Shown here one piece after another: positions 15,617 to 25,000 of a stretch of 37,877 nucleotides of DNA. Below the pieces are notes generated by a model, which did no database searches, was not told the origin of the DNA, and saw only the letters and a program-made list of their open reading frames with translations. Position numbers and translations under genes: made by a program. The number at the start of each line of letters is the position of its first letter. Within the stretch, counting starts at the first letter, position 1. Origin of the DNA: Pseudomonadota bacterium (GTDB lineage Bacteria; Myxococcota_A; UBA9042; GCA-2863065); contig CANMLD010000017.1 of NCBI GenBank assembly GCA_947498315.1, positions 1 to 37,877 on the forward strand, in the 5' to 3' direction.

Positions 15617-18037
15617 GTGACTCGCCACGTCCCCATCGCCCCTCTCCTCGCTGCAGTCGCCGCGGGGCTCTCCGCCGGCTGGCTCCTCCCTGGACCTGTT
15701 GCCTCGGGGTGCGTCGTCGGAGCCCTGCTGATGGGCTACCTACTCCTTGCCCGGCGGCGATCGGCGGGACGACTCTGGACCCCCGACCTGCTCATGCTGG
15801 CCGTCGCGGTGTGCGCGGCGGTCCGGGTCCACACCGAAGCGCCCGCCGGCCCTGCTCCCGTGATGCGTTTCCGCGACGATGAGGTCCGACGGATCGAAGG
15901 CCGTGTCCGAGAGGTCCCGCGACGTTCAGAGAGCGGCATGAAGATCGTCCTCGATGAGCTCATCGTTGTGGAGGGCGGTGCGCTCGTTCCGCTCGTTGGT
16001 GCGCTGGCCCTGGAGATCGTAGGCCCCACTCGGGCGGGAGCGCTGAGCGAGGGGGCCAGGGTGCGCGCCTTGGCGCGGTTGCGGCGCGTACACCCAGCGC
16101 CCAACCCCGGCGGCGGCGATCCCGCGCCGACCCTCTTGAACCGTGGGATCCGCTACCGCGCCCGAACGGAAGACGCGACCATCACGAGCACGTCCAGCGG
16201 CGCCGTGGATACGGTGCGCGACCGATTCCGCGACCTCCTCAGTGTCGTGTCGGCCGAGACCGCGACCTTGCTCGAAGCGATGGTCCTCGGCGACCAGGCC
16301 GTACTTGACCGCGAGCGACAGGAACGCTGGCGACTGGCCGGGATCACTCACATCTTGTCGATCTCCGGTCTCCACGTCGGGGTTGTCGCGATCGCGGCGG
16401 AGTGGCTCGTGCGAGCGCTGCTGTCGCTCGTCGGGCCCGCCGCGAGGAGGTGGTCAACTCGTAGGATGGGCGCAGGTGTTGGCCTCGTCATCGCCTGGGG
16501 TTACGTCATCGTCGCCGGCAGTCCGATCGCGGCGGTCCGTTCGGCGTGGATGGTCACGGCGCTCTTCGGCGCCCGGGCGCTGCTCCGCTACTCCGATGGC
16601 TTGACGGCGCTGGGGCTCGCGGCGGTGGCAACCGTCCTCGAGAACCCGTGGGCGATAATGGACCCGGCGTTTCAGCTCAGCTACGCCGCCGTACTGGGTC
16701 TCATTGCGGCTGCTCCAGCGGCACGAGCGCTCTCGGAGCGGCTCGACGCGACGCTCGGACGACGCGCTGGCCGCATCGTGAACGCGTGCATGACGCCCTT
16801 CGTCGGCTCGCTCGCTTGCACGATCGCGACCTTGCCAATCCTGGTCCTGCATTTCGGCGTGCTCTCTTGGAGCGGCCTCCTGACCAATGTCGTTGCCGTT
16901 CCGCTCTCATCAGTCGCCATCGTCCTCCCCGGTGTGGCAGCGCTGCTGGGGGCGGCGCTGGGATGGCGCGTGGACTGCCTTTGGATCTCGGATCTCGGCA
17001 CCCCCTGGCTCGAATCAATCGCTCGCTGGGGCGCCGGCTTCTCACCACTCGGCGTCCACGGTGCAGGGCCTGTGCGGATGACATCGATGAGCGTGGGCGT
17101 GGTCCTCCTCCTCGTGTGGATGCACCGCGCCAGAGGCCACCGGCTCCTGCTGGCAGGCGCTTTCGCCACCACACTCGGACTTTGGCCGGTCGGTGGCCCG
17201 CCTAGAGGGCAACTGCGGCTGGTTCTGCTCGCCGTTGGCCATGGTGACGCCCTCGTAGTCACGCTTCCGGACGGACGCCACCTCCTCGTGGACGGCGGTG
17301 GGGATCCGATGGGCCTTCGGGACGTCGGGAAAGACGTGGTCCTGCCCTCGCTCGCGGCGCTCGGCGTGGACCGGCTACACGCCATCGTCCTGTCCCATCC
17401 ACACCCGGACCACTACCGAGGTCTCGTCGCCGTGGCCGCCGAAGTGGGGGTGTCGGAGTTCTGGTGGAACGGGGAGGTCGCGCGAGATCCCAGCTTCGCC
17501 CTCCTGCTAGACCTCCTCCGGGCGCAGGGGACGACCGAACGTCGCTTCTGTGAGTCTCCGCAGACGCTCACGCTCGGCGAAGGCCCGGACGAAGTGGCGA
17601 TCGACGTTCTCCACCCTCTCGCCCCCGAGTCGGGCCGCGGTTGCATTCAGAAGGACCTGCACGCCAACGACAACTCGTTGGTCCTGAAGCTACGCTACGG
17701 CAACTTCTCGGCGCTGCTGTCCGGTGATCTCGAACTCGAGGCCGAAGCCCAGTTGACCGCCTCGAGCGCGGACCTCCGGGCCACGGTCTTGAAAGTGCCG
17801 CACCACGGCAGCAAGACGAGCTCGACCGACGCCTTCCTCGAGCGGGTGGCGCCCGAGCTCGCGATCTCGGGCAGCGCCGATCAAGGCCGCTTCGCCTTCC
17901 CCGATCCTGAGATCTTGATCCGCTATGCCGCTCGCGGGATCCCGCTCTGGATCACAGGACGCCACGGAGCCGTGACGATCACGACCGATGGACGCCAATG
18001 GCAGTACCGTGGCGAGAGCGACGGGCATGTGCCATGA
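15617..18037 (+). CDS. comEC: ComEC/Rec2-type DNA uptake channel protein
   Basis: 806 residues; GTG 15617 is the earliest possible start, nine bases after an in-frame stop. Order of parts: short TM segments, an OB-like DUF4131 region (RRIEGRVREVPRRSESGMK...), and the Competence multi-helix domain with the signature GITHILSISGLHVGVVA. A metallo-beta-lactamase domain ends it: VGHGDALVV, LLVDGGGD, HPHPDH near 594-599, SLVLKLRYGNFSALLSGDLE and LKVPHHGSKTSS. This is the full three-domain ComEC that takes single-stranded DNA across the inner membrane in natural transformation. No other competence gene is in the window. Confidence 0.95.
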   Translation: MTRHVPIAPLLAAVAAGLSAGWLLPGPVASGCVVGALLMGYLLLARRRSAGRLWTPDLLMLAVAVCAAVRVHTEAPAGPAPVMRFRDDEVRRIEGRVREVPRRSESGMKIVLDELIVVEGGALVPLVGALALEIVGPTRAGALSEGARVRALARLRRVHPAPNPGGGDPAPTLLNRGIRYRARTEDATITSTSSGAVDTVRDRFRDLLSVVSAETATLLEAMVLGDQAVLDRERQERWRLAGITHILSISGLHVGVVAIAAEWLVRALLSLVGPAARRWSTRRMGAGVGLVIAWGYVIVAGSPIAAVRSAWMVTALFGARALLRYSDGLTALGLAAVATVLENPWAIMDPAFQLSYAAVLGLIAAAPAARALSERLDATLGRRAGRIVNACMTPFVGSLACTIATLPILVLHFGVLSWSGLLTNVVAVPLSSVAIVLPGVAALLGAALGWRVDCLWISDLGTPWLESIARWGAGFSPLGVHGAGPVRMTSMSVGVVLLLVWMHRARGHRLLLAGAFATTLGLWPVGGPPRGQLRLVLLAVGHGDALVVTLPDGRHLLVDGGGDPMGLRDVGKDVVLPSLAALGVDRLHAIVLSHPHPDHYRGLVAVAAEVGVSEFWWNGEVARDPSFALLLDLLRAQGTTERRFCESPQTLTLGEGPDEVAIDVLHPLAPESGRGCIQKDLHANDNSLVLKLRYGNFSALLSGDLELEAEAQLTASSADLRATVLKVPHHGSKTSSTDAFLERVAPELAISGSADQGRFAFPDPEILIRYAARGIPLWITGRHGAVTITTDGRQWQYRGESDGHVP

Positions 18038-18121
18038 CGACCGCCCGCACCCTGACGTCCGCTTGTGTTACGCTCCCGCCGGCTCGAAGCGGCCCACAGC
18101 ACCGCCCCAAGGACTCGCCCC

Positions 18122-20041
18122 ATGAAGAAGCACCTCTGGTTTCACGTTCGGCCCTCGGCGGCCCTCCTCATGGTCTTGACGCTGGTGGCCTGCGGTACCA
18201 AGGACGGCGCGAGCGGCGACGACGACATCGGCCAAGCTGGCTCCGGGGACACGCAGGGCCTCACGGACGCGACGGACGGTAGTGACGGCACGGACGGGAC
18301 TACGGGGGCCGACGGGGCCGACGGGGCCGACGCGACGGACGGCACGGGCGCGACGGACGGCACCGACGGCACCGATTCAGCCGACAGCGCCGATGGCATC
18401 GACGCGAGTGACGGGGTCGTGACGTGCGAGCCCAAGTGCGAATCGCCGGAGATCTGCCTCGACGGCACGTGTCAGGTGCCGAAGATCTGTGTCCCCGGCG
18501 AGTGGCTCTGCAACGGCATCACGAGCAAGAAACAGTGCAACGCCGCAGGGACCGGCTTCGAAGCCGCCATCGACTGCCCTGGTGAGCAGTACTGCACCTC
18601 GGGGCAATGTGGGACGAGCTGCATCACCGACCCGAAGTTCGGCGCGTTCGTCGGCTGTGCGTTCTGGACCGTCGACACCCCAACGTGGAAGGACCCGACC
18701 ATGCCTAACTCGGACACCCTGCCGCACGCGGTGGTGGTGTCCAATCCGGGGGAGCTGACGGCGAAGCTCGAGTTCACCCCGCCGCCCGGGGTCACCTTCA
18801 ACTTTCCGGACCTCGAGGTCCCGGGGAACTCCAGCATGGTCTACCAGTTCCCTGCCCTCGCGGTGAACGGGAGCGACATCGCCAACGTCGGCATTCGTCT
18901 CGAATCGAACCGACCCGTGCTCGTCCACCAGTTCAACCCGTGGGACAACACCTACTCGAACGACGCTTCACTGCTGCTCCCTGAGCCCATCCTCGGCCAA
19001 GAGCACGTCGTCCTGTCGTGGCCGACGGACACCCGGTGCCTCATCTCCATCCCCGGCCTCCCGAACATCGGCGGCCCCTGCGCTCACGGCTTCGTGACCG
19101 TCGTAGCCACGCAGGACGACACGGAGGTCTTCGTGCGCGTCACCTCGCCCGTCGCCGCGACCGAGCTGCCACCCGGCGTGAACCCGGCCACCTACACGGC
19201 CCCCGTGAAGAAGATGGCCAAAGGCGCTGTTCAGACCTTCGTCTTGAAGAAGGGCCAAGTCTTGAACCTCGACGCCATGCCAGAGTCGGCCTTCGAGCAG
19301 GCCGACCTGACCGGCACGCTGGTCCTCACGAACAAGCCGGCGGCGGTCTTCTCAGGCCACGACTCAGCGGCGATCTCAAATCCTGCCATTCAGAGCGACC
19401 CGGACCAAAACACGTCGTGCTGCCTCGACCACCTCGAAGAGCAGATCCTGCCCGTCGACCTCCTCGGGCAGAGCTATATCGCAGCGAAGACCAAGTCGCG
19501 CGGCGGCGAGTCCGACCTTTGGCGCATCGTCGCGGCCCAGGACGGCGTGACGATCAAGACCACCCCTTCGATTTCAGGGCTCGACGGCAAGACGCTGGCC
19601 AAGCAGGGGGACTGGGTGGAGGCCTACACGCCTCAAAGCTTCGACATCGCGGCGACCGGCAAGGTGCTCGTCGGGCAGTACCTCGTAGCGCAAGGCAACA
19701 CCAACTCGGGTACGGGCGATCCGAGCCTCATCCTGGCCATCCCGACGGAGCGATTTCGCACCAACTACCCACTGATGGTCCCGCCGAAGTATGACGGCAA
19801 CTACGTCACCGTCGTGCGACAGTCCACGACCACGATCACCCTGGACGGCATCGCGGTGAGCGCGGGCGAGTTCAGCGCCATCGGTTCGGGGAGCTGGGAG
19901 GTCGCGTACCTCGAGATCGGCGTCGGCGTTCATACCATCGCGGGCGACGCGCCCTTCGGACTCTACGCCTACGGCTACAACAGCGCCGTCAGCTACGGCT
20001 ACCCGGGCGGGCTCGCCATCCCGGGTGAAGCCAACCCGTGA
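18122..20041 (+). CDS. IgGFc-binding-domain lipoprotein
   Basis: 639 residues from ATG 18122 (AAGGA eight bases upstream). The signal peptide ends in the lipobox LVAC. Next comes a 60-residue D/G/T/A/S linker, then a small Cys-rich region (CEPKCESPEICLDGTCQVPKIC...). The main domain has the features of the IgGFc-binding N-terminal family: VVVSNPGELTAKLEF, RLESNRPVLVHQFNPWD, VVATQDDTEVFVRVTSP, VFSGHDSAA, HLEEQILPVDLLGQSY, GKVLVGQYLVAQ and a closing FGLYAYGYNSAVSYGYPGG. In myxobacteria these are large surface lipoproteins of unknown ligand. The linker resembles that of the cysteine-rich protein at 4460-6754. Confidence 0.85.
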   Translation: MKKHLWFHVRPSAALLMVLTLVACGTKDGASGDDDIGQAGSGDTQGLTDATDGSDGTDGTTGADGADGADATDGTGATDGTDGTDSADSADGIDASDGVVTCEPKCESPEICLDGTCQVPKICVPGEWLCNGITSKKQCNAAGTGFEAAIDCPGEQYCTSGQCGTSCITDPKFGAFVGCAFWTVDTPTWKDPTMPNSDTLPHAVVVSNPGELTAKLEFTPPPGVTFNFPDLEVPGNSSMVYQFPALAVNGSDIANVGIRLESNRPVLVHQFNPWDNTYSNDASLLLPEPILGQEHVVLSWPTDTRCLISIPGLPNIGGPCAHGFVTVVATQDDTEVFVRVTSPVAATELPPGVNPATYTAPVKKMAKGAVQTFVLKKGQVLNLDAMPESAFEQADLTGTLVLTNKPAAVFSGHDSAAISNPAIQSDPDQNTSCCLDHLEEQILPVDLLGQSYIAAKTKSRGGESDLWRIVAAQDGVTIKTTPSISGLDGKTLAKQGDWVEAYTPQSFDIAATGKVLVGQYLVAQGNTNSGTGDPSLILAIPTERFRTNYPLMVPPKYDGNYVTVVRQSTTTITLDGIAVSAGEFSAIGSGSWEVAYLEIGVGVHTIAGDAPFGLYAYGYNSAVSYGYPGGLAIPGEANP

Positions 20042-20127
20042 CGCCGGCTCGGGGCACGGGAAGCAAAGTCGCGGTGCGAGATGTTGCCCACTCGGGAATT
20101 CTCTCGTAGAGCCCAGCCGCAGTCTGA

Positions 20128-20742
20128 ATGGAGGCGCCGAGCTCGGCGTCGAAGGCGCGTGTGGAGCAAGAACCAACCGACGAAGTGCTGGTGGAGCGAG
20201 TCAAGGCTGGCGACAAGGCGGCCTTTGGCATCTTGGTCCAGCGCTACGAAAGGCGCGTCCTACGCCAGGCATTCAGTCGCCTGCGCAACGAACAGGAAGC
20301 CCTCGACGTGTGCCAGGACGCTTTCGTCAAGGCCTACCGGAACATCGACCAGTTTCAGGGCAACTCCGGCTTCTACACGTGGCTTTACCGCATCGTTCAC
20401 AACCGCTGCATCGACATCACTCGTCGCGCGGGCCGCGGCCCGACCATCGACATCGACGACCTGCGAGACTCGCCATCCGACGATAGCGGTCGCCTCGCCA
20501 GCAAGTTCGCTGAGCCAGAGGCGGCCTACCGCTCGCAGGAGTTCTGGGACGAATATTCGCGGGCGCTCGAGGGCCTCTCGGAGAAACACCGCGAGATCTT
20601 TCAGCTCTACCACGATGATGGCATGTCCTATCAGGACATCGCCGACCACCTCGACATCAAGATCGGGACCGTGATGAGTCGCCTGCATCACGCCCGACAC
20701 AACCTGCAAGCAGCGCTACGGCGCTACTTCACCCGGAAGTGA
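20128..20742 (+). CDS. ECF-type RNA polymerase sigma factor
   Basis: 204 residues from ATG 20128, or 193 from GTG 20161, which has GAAGG upstream. Region 2 is clear (FGILVQRYERRVLRQAFSR, then DVCQDAFVKAYRNIDQF and FYTWLYRIVHNRCID), as is region 4 (LSEKHREIFQLYHDDGMSY, then QDIADHLDIKIGTVMSRLHHAR). This is the RpoE-like two-domain layout. The stop overlaps the start of the next gene, a membrane-anchored anti-sigma candidate, so it is likely held inactive until an envelope signal arrives. Confidence 0.92.
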   Translation: MEAPSSASKARVEQEPTDEVLVERVKAGDKAAFGILVQRYERRVLRQAFSRLRNEQEALDVCQDAFVKAYRNIDQFQGNSGFYTWLYRIVHNRCIDITRRAGRGPTIDIDDLRDSPSDDSGRLASKFAEPEAAYRSQEFWDEYSRALEGLSEKHREIFQLYHDDGMSYQDIADHLDIKIGTVMSRLHHARHNLQAALRRYFTRK

Positions 20743-21326
20743 CCATGCACCCCGAACCCGTCACCGACGAAACCTTATGGCTCTATCTCGACGGCGAGCT
20801 CGAGCCCGACGGGGTTGCGCAACTCGAAGCCCGGCTACCGAGCGACCCCGAGACGGCGGCGCGGCTCGAGTCCTTCCGGCGTTTCAACGGCGCGGTCGAG
20901 ACGGCGCTCGATGCCAGGGTGGCTGCGATCCCTGCTGGGTCGGTCTGGGAGCGCGTCTCGGCGGAGCTCGAAGCGTCGCCGCCCCTCCCGTCGCCCGTCC
21001 CGGTGGCAGCCCCCATTCGCGTCGGGGTCATGGAGCGTCTCCGACGTTTCTTCACCATGCCCCCGCTCGAACTAGGGCTCACGGCTGGCGCTGTCGCAGC
21101 AGCCATCGCGATCTCCGTTTGGACGATTGGGTCGAGCCCTGGAGAGCCGGTCGCGCTCCCGGAAGTCGCCCTCGAAGCCCCTAACAACACCTTCGTCATC
21201 GAGAGCTATGAAGTGACCGAAGGCACCGTTGTCATTGACGTTCAAGAAGACGACCCTAGCGCTCCTGCCGTCGTGTGGCACTTCGTCGATGACGCCGGCG
21301 ACTCAACGCCCACGCAGGGAGGCTGA
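20739..21326 (+). CDS. membrane-anchored anti-sigma factor candidate
   Basis: 195 residues from GTG 20739, which overlaps the sigma stop (GTGA); ATG 20745 is equally possible. The first 35 residues (DETLWLYLDGELEPDGVAQLEARLPSDPETAARLESF) have the look of the small cytoplasmic anti-sigma domain, but without the zinc-binding HxxxCxxC motif. One TM helix lies near 113-129 (LTAGAVAAAIAISVWTI). A roughly 65-residue acidic periplasmic part (IESYEVTEGTVVIDVQEDD) follows. Assignment rests mainly on position and topology. Confidence 0.75.
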   Translation: MTMHPEPVTDETLWLYLDGELEPDGVAQLEARLPSDPETAARLESFRRFNGAVETALDARVAAIPAGSVWERVSAELEASPPLPSPVPVAAPIRVGVMERLRRFFTMPPLELGLTAGAVAAAIAISVWTIGSSPGEPVALPEVALEAPNNTFVIESYEVTEGTVVIDVQEDDPSAPAVVWHFVDDAGDSTPTQGG

Positions 21327-21329
21327 TCC

Positions 21330-21833
21330 ATGCTCTCGACCCTCATCGCCACCCTCGCGCTCTTATCGGCGCCCTTTCAGTCGGCGCCCTTTCAGTCGGC
21401 GCCCCTTCAGTCGGCGGCTGGACGGCAAGGGCCTAACGCGGATCCGCAGCCCAAGCAGGTCCGCTGCGACGTGCAGGTCATCCTCTCGACGGCGGGTGCG
21501 CCCGACATCGCGCCGGAGCTGCGCCCGATCAAGCGCTACCTGGAAAACTCGTTTGGAAACAGGTACTCCCGCTTCGAGCATGTGTCCGCTAGCCGGCTGC
21601 TGCTGGGAAAGGACCAACGTGGGGGCGTGAGCCTACCGAATGGCAATCAGCTCAGTTTGACCTGGCTCGGCGCCGAGGACGGTCTCCTGCGCCTCGCGAT
21701 GGAGGTCGGCAGCCTCAAGACCCAGGTCAAGGTCCACGATGGCGGTCTCTTCTTTCAGGCCGGTCGTAAGCACAAAGACGGGATGTTGGTGGTCGCCATC
21801 CGCGTGACGGCCGTGGGGAGCGCGGGTCCCTGA
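21330..21833 (+). CDS. secreted hypothetical protein of the sigma operon
   Basis: 167 residues, starting 3 bp after the anti-sigma stop with GGGAGG eight bases upstream. The signal peptide MLSTLIATLALLSAPFQ runs straight into a threefold SAPFQ repeat encoded by a 15 bp tandem repeat. The mature part has a pattern of alternating strands (CDVQVILSTAG, RLAMEVGSLKTQVKV, GMLVVAIRVTAVG) but no recognised domain. As the last gene of a sigma/anti-sigma unit it may be the effector or the sensor of the envelope stress being monitored; that is inference. Confidence 0.75.
   Translation: MLSTLIATLALLSAPFQSAPFQSAPLQSAAGRQGPNADPQPKQVRCDVQVILSTAGAPDIAPELRPIKRYLENSFGNRYSRFEHVSASRLLLGKDQRGGVSLPNGNQLSLTWLGAEDGLLRLAMEVGSLKTQVKVHDGGLFFQAGRKHKDGMLVVAIRVTAVGSAGP
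21366..21410 (+). repeat. 3 x 15 bp tandem repeat at a signal-peptide junction
   Basis: TCGGCGCCCTTTCAG twice and a third copy with one change (C for T). It encodes SAPFQ, SAPFQ, SAPLQ next to the predicted signal cleavage site, and slippage would change the protein by five residues at a time. Confidence 0.9.
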
Positions 21834-21861
21834 ACGACGCCAGCATTGGCACCAACGCTGG

Positions 21862-22067
21862 CCTAAATCGTCGGCCTCCGGTGCGCGAGATCGCTTCACC
21901 ACGCGCGTCCACGACGCTTCCGGTGTCCCACTGCCGCAGAAAGGCCCGGTAGGGCCAATCTGCGACGAGTATTGCAATACCTGGAGAGCCCGCTCTCGCC
22001 ACCGGTAACGCAGTGGCCATCGCGCGTCGATGGCGATTTCGCGGCGCCTCCGGCCGACAATTCAGGG
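21862..22067. mobile_element. MITE-like element, copy 2 (about 206 bp)
   Basis: This is the same element as at 2348-2509, in opposite orientation, with ends that have diverged a little more (AAATCGTCGGCC... and ...GGCCGACAATTCAGGG). The shared core includes GAGCCCGCT.TCGCCACCGG, TGGCCATCGCG and GGCGATTTCGCGGC. It carries about 45 bp more than copy 1, most of it one hairpin at 21935-21964 (CGCAGA-AA-GGCCC / GGGCC-AA-TCTGCG). It begins 28 bp after a stop codon, like copy 1 at 36 bp, and its right end contains the ATG used by the HEAT-repeat gene. Confidence 0.75.
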
Positions 22068-25000
22068 CTGGCTTGCCCTCGCCCTGTCGCTGTGGTTCTC
22101 TGGCATCGACATGCAGAGCGGTACGACCACCAGTGGGTTTCACAGCTTCGGCGCCGTTGCCGTCGCACTCGAAGTGCGGCTTGTCGACCCCGATGCATCC
22201 GTTAGGGCCGCCGCCGCAAAGGCGCTCCTCAGCATCGCCGACCGCCCCGGCAGCCCAAAGCCGACGGTCCTCGAACGGCTCGAGACGCTACCGCCGGTCG
22301 CTCAAGTCGCGCTCCTCAAGGCCTTGACGGACCCGACCACCTTGCCGCTCATCCTTCGCCTCGCGGGCAGCCCCGCCGCGTCGGTGCGCGCTGCCGCCCT
22401 TAGGGCCGCTGCGAGTGTCGGCAACGCCGCGGGCGACGAGCAGGCGCTGAGCGAGATCGGTGCGCGCCTCGAAGCGGCGCTCGCCCAAGACGAGAGCCCG
22501 GCTGTCAGGGCTGCGGCCGTAAAGGCCTTTGAGCAAGTCCCCTCGCCGGGTCGAGTGACGGCGCTTCTCGGTGCCCTCGGCGATCCCACCGTCCGAGAGA
22601 CTGCGCTGGCGGCACTCGAACATACCGGATGGACTGCGGAATCTGACACGGGGATCGCGCTGGTCGCCCTTGCCCGGGCGGACTTCACCACCCTGCTCGG
22701 GCTCGGCGCTGCCGCGGTACCCTTTTTGGCTGGCGCGCTGCGTGACCGCGATCGGGATAAGGAGAGCGTCCTGCTTCGCGCCCGCGCGCTCGACACGCTC
22801 TCCGGAATTGGCCCGGCTCTTGGCGGCGCTGCGGCGCTCACCGCCATCACTCTCGCGCTCGACGACGCCGGCTCGGGCGCTCGGGCTGCTGCTGCAAGGG
22901 CGCTCTGCCGCTTCGCCACAGTCACGCCGGACAGCGCGGTCTCAAAGCTCATCGACCTTCTGCGATCGGACTACGACGCTATCGTCCGCCGAAACGCCGC
23001 TGTTGCGATAGGCGTAACCTTCCGCGCTCGACAAGACCACGATCTCTCTTCGAGCGACCCCGCGCTCTTGACGGCGGTGAACAGCGCGCTCAAGGCCGCC
23101 GCGGTCGGCGACTCGGACTCGACCGTTCGTTTCGCCGCGTCAGAGTCACTCGCTCAGCTCGGCGACACGGCCCGGCTGCTAGAAGAGCTCGGGAGCCCCG
23201 ACGCCGAGACGCGGCGAGCCGCCGCTGTCGCGCTCGGCGAGTTGGTCGCGGAGGAGGCGATAGATCCGCTCATCAAGGTCCTCGGCGACAGCACCACCCC
23301 AGTGCGTGCCGCCGCGTTCGGCGCACTCGAACGGATCGGCTGGACCCCGGTCGGCGTCAAGCGCCACCCCGCCGACCCGCGCTACTCGCGATGGATGACC
23401 CGGGCCGAACAGGAGAGTCGCGTCGCGGCGTTGAACATCGAGGTGGCCCCCGAGCTCGAGCTAGTGCCCGAGACGGACCCTGCCGAGCTCACGCTCACCG
23501 GAGAGACCGAGCCGGAACCCGTGGCCCCACGCGCCGCCCGTCCGTCGCCCGAAGAGCGCCGGACCCACGTCCTCGCCGCGCAAGCGCGCTTACTGCAAGG
23601 CGATCTGCGCTCGACCGACGCGCTGGTACGCCAGGCCGCACTCGAAGCGCTCGGCCGCACGGGCAACACTGAGCTCGCGGCGCTCGCCGTGCAACACCTG
23701 AGTGATCCGGCCGCCGGGGTGCGTCGAGCCGCGGCCGATGCGCTCGCGTCCCTCGAAACCTCACCGGGTGAGCCCGCCCCGCTCGCGCGTTTCTGGGTCG
23801 CACTCGATCGTCGAGCCGAGGCGGCGACGCTTGGGGTCATCGCGATCCCGCCCCTGCTCGAAGCGTCGACCGATCCACGCGCAGACGTTCGTGCGGACGC
23901 CCTGCGTCATCTCGCGGCGCTCGGTCTGGTCTTGGCGGAGCCGATAGCCGAAGCGGAGCCGATAGCCGAAGCCGAGCCGATAGCCGAAGCCGAGCCGATA
24001 GCCGAGCCGATAGCCGAGCCGATAGCCGAAGCCGACACCGCACCCGAAGGAAATGGCGCTCTCTCGGTCGCTCCGACGTTGAACTCGCTCCTCCCAGAGG
24101 TCGAGGCGGCGCTTCGCCTGGGGCTCGTCGATCAGGACGAGCACGTTCGGAGCGTGTGCGTGGCGGGCCTGCTCCCGCTCGGCGACGCCGTCGCGCCCAT
24201 CCTCGGCCGCCTCCTCGGGGACCCCGCGGCCACCATTCGGCAGCAGGTGGGCGCTGCGCTCGCCAGCCTCGGCCCCATTGGACTCGACGGACTCGCGACG
24301 GCGCTCGACGCGGCCGCTGAGATCGTGCGGGAAGCCGCCGCCCTCGCCATCCCGACGTCACCTCAGGGGACGCAGCTCGGTGAATCGCTCTCGACGCGAT
24401 GCCGCCACGATCCCGCCACCTCGGTACGGGTCGCAGCGGCGGGCGCGCTCGGCCTGATGCGGCTGTCGCCCGAGACGTTACTGAGCGCGCTCGAAGCCGA
24501 CCGCGACTTCGCCGTTCGGGAAGCCGCCGCGACGGCGCTTGGAGCGTTCGCGTCGGTGCCACCGGACGGAGACGACTCGATCCCCGAGGTGCTCCCCGGC
24601 CTGATCAGAGCGTTGGGCGACAGCTACTCCGTCGTCCGCCGCGCCACGCTCGCGGCCTTGGCGCGCCACGGCTGGTATCCCGAAGGGGCCGTCGCGAAGG
24701 CGATGCTGGCGCTCTCGGCCGGCGACTGGAAGACGCTCGTCGAAGTCGGTCCCGAGGCGATGCCGCTCCTCGCGCAGACGCTGGGTGAACGTGGCCTGGA
24801 CTCGATCACGGCGGAACGCCGGCTACGGGCTGCAGAGACCGTGCTGACGATTGGCGAGCGTCACGGTGTAGAGCACGCAACGGCCCTGCTCGGGGTGGCG
24901 CTCAGCGATGAGTCGTGGCGTGTCCGTAAAGTCGCCGCTGCGGGCGCACACCGCTTGGGCCTCACATCGCTCGCGGACCCGCTCCTCTCGCTAGCCAAGC

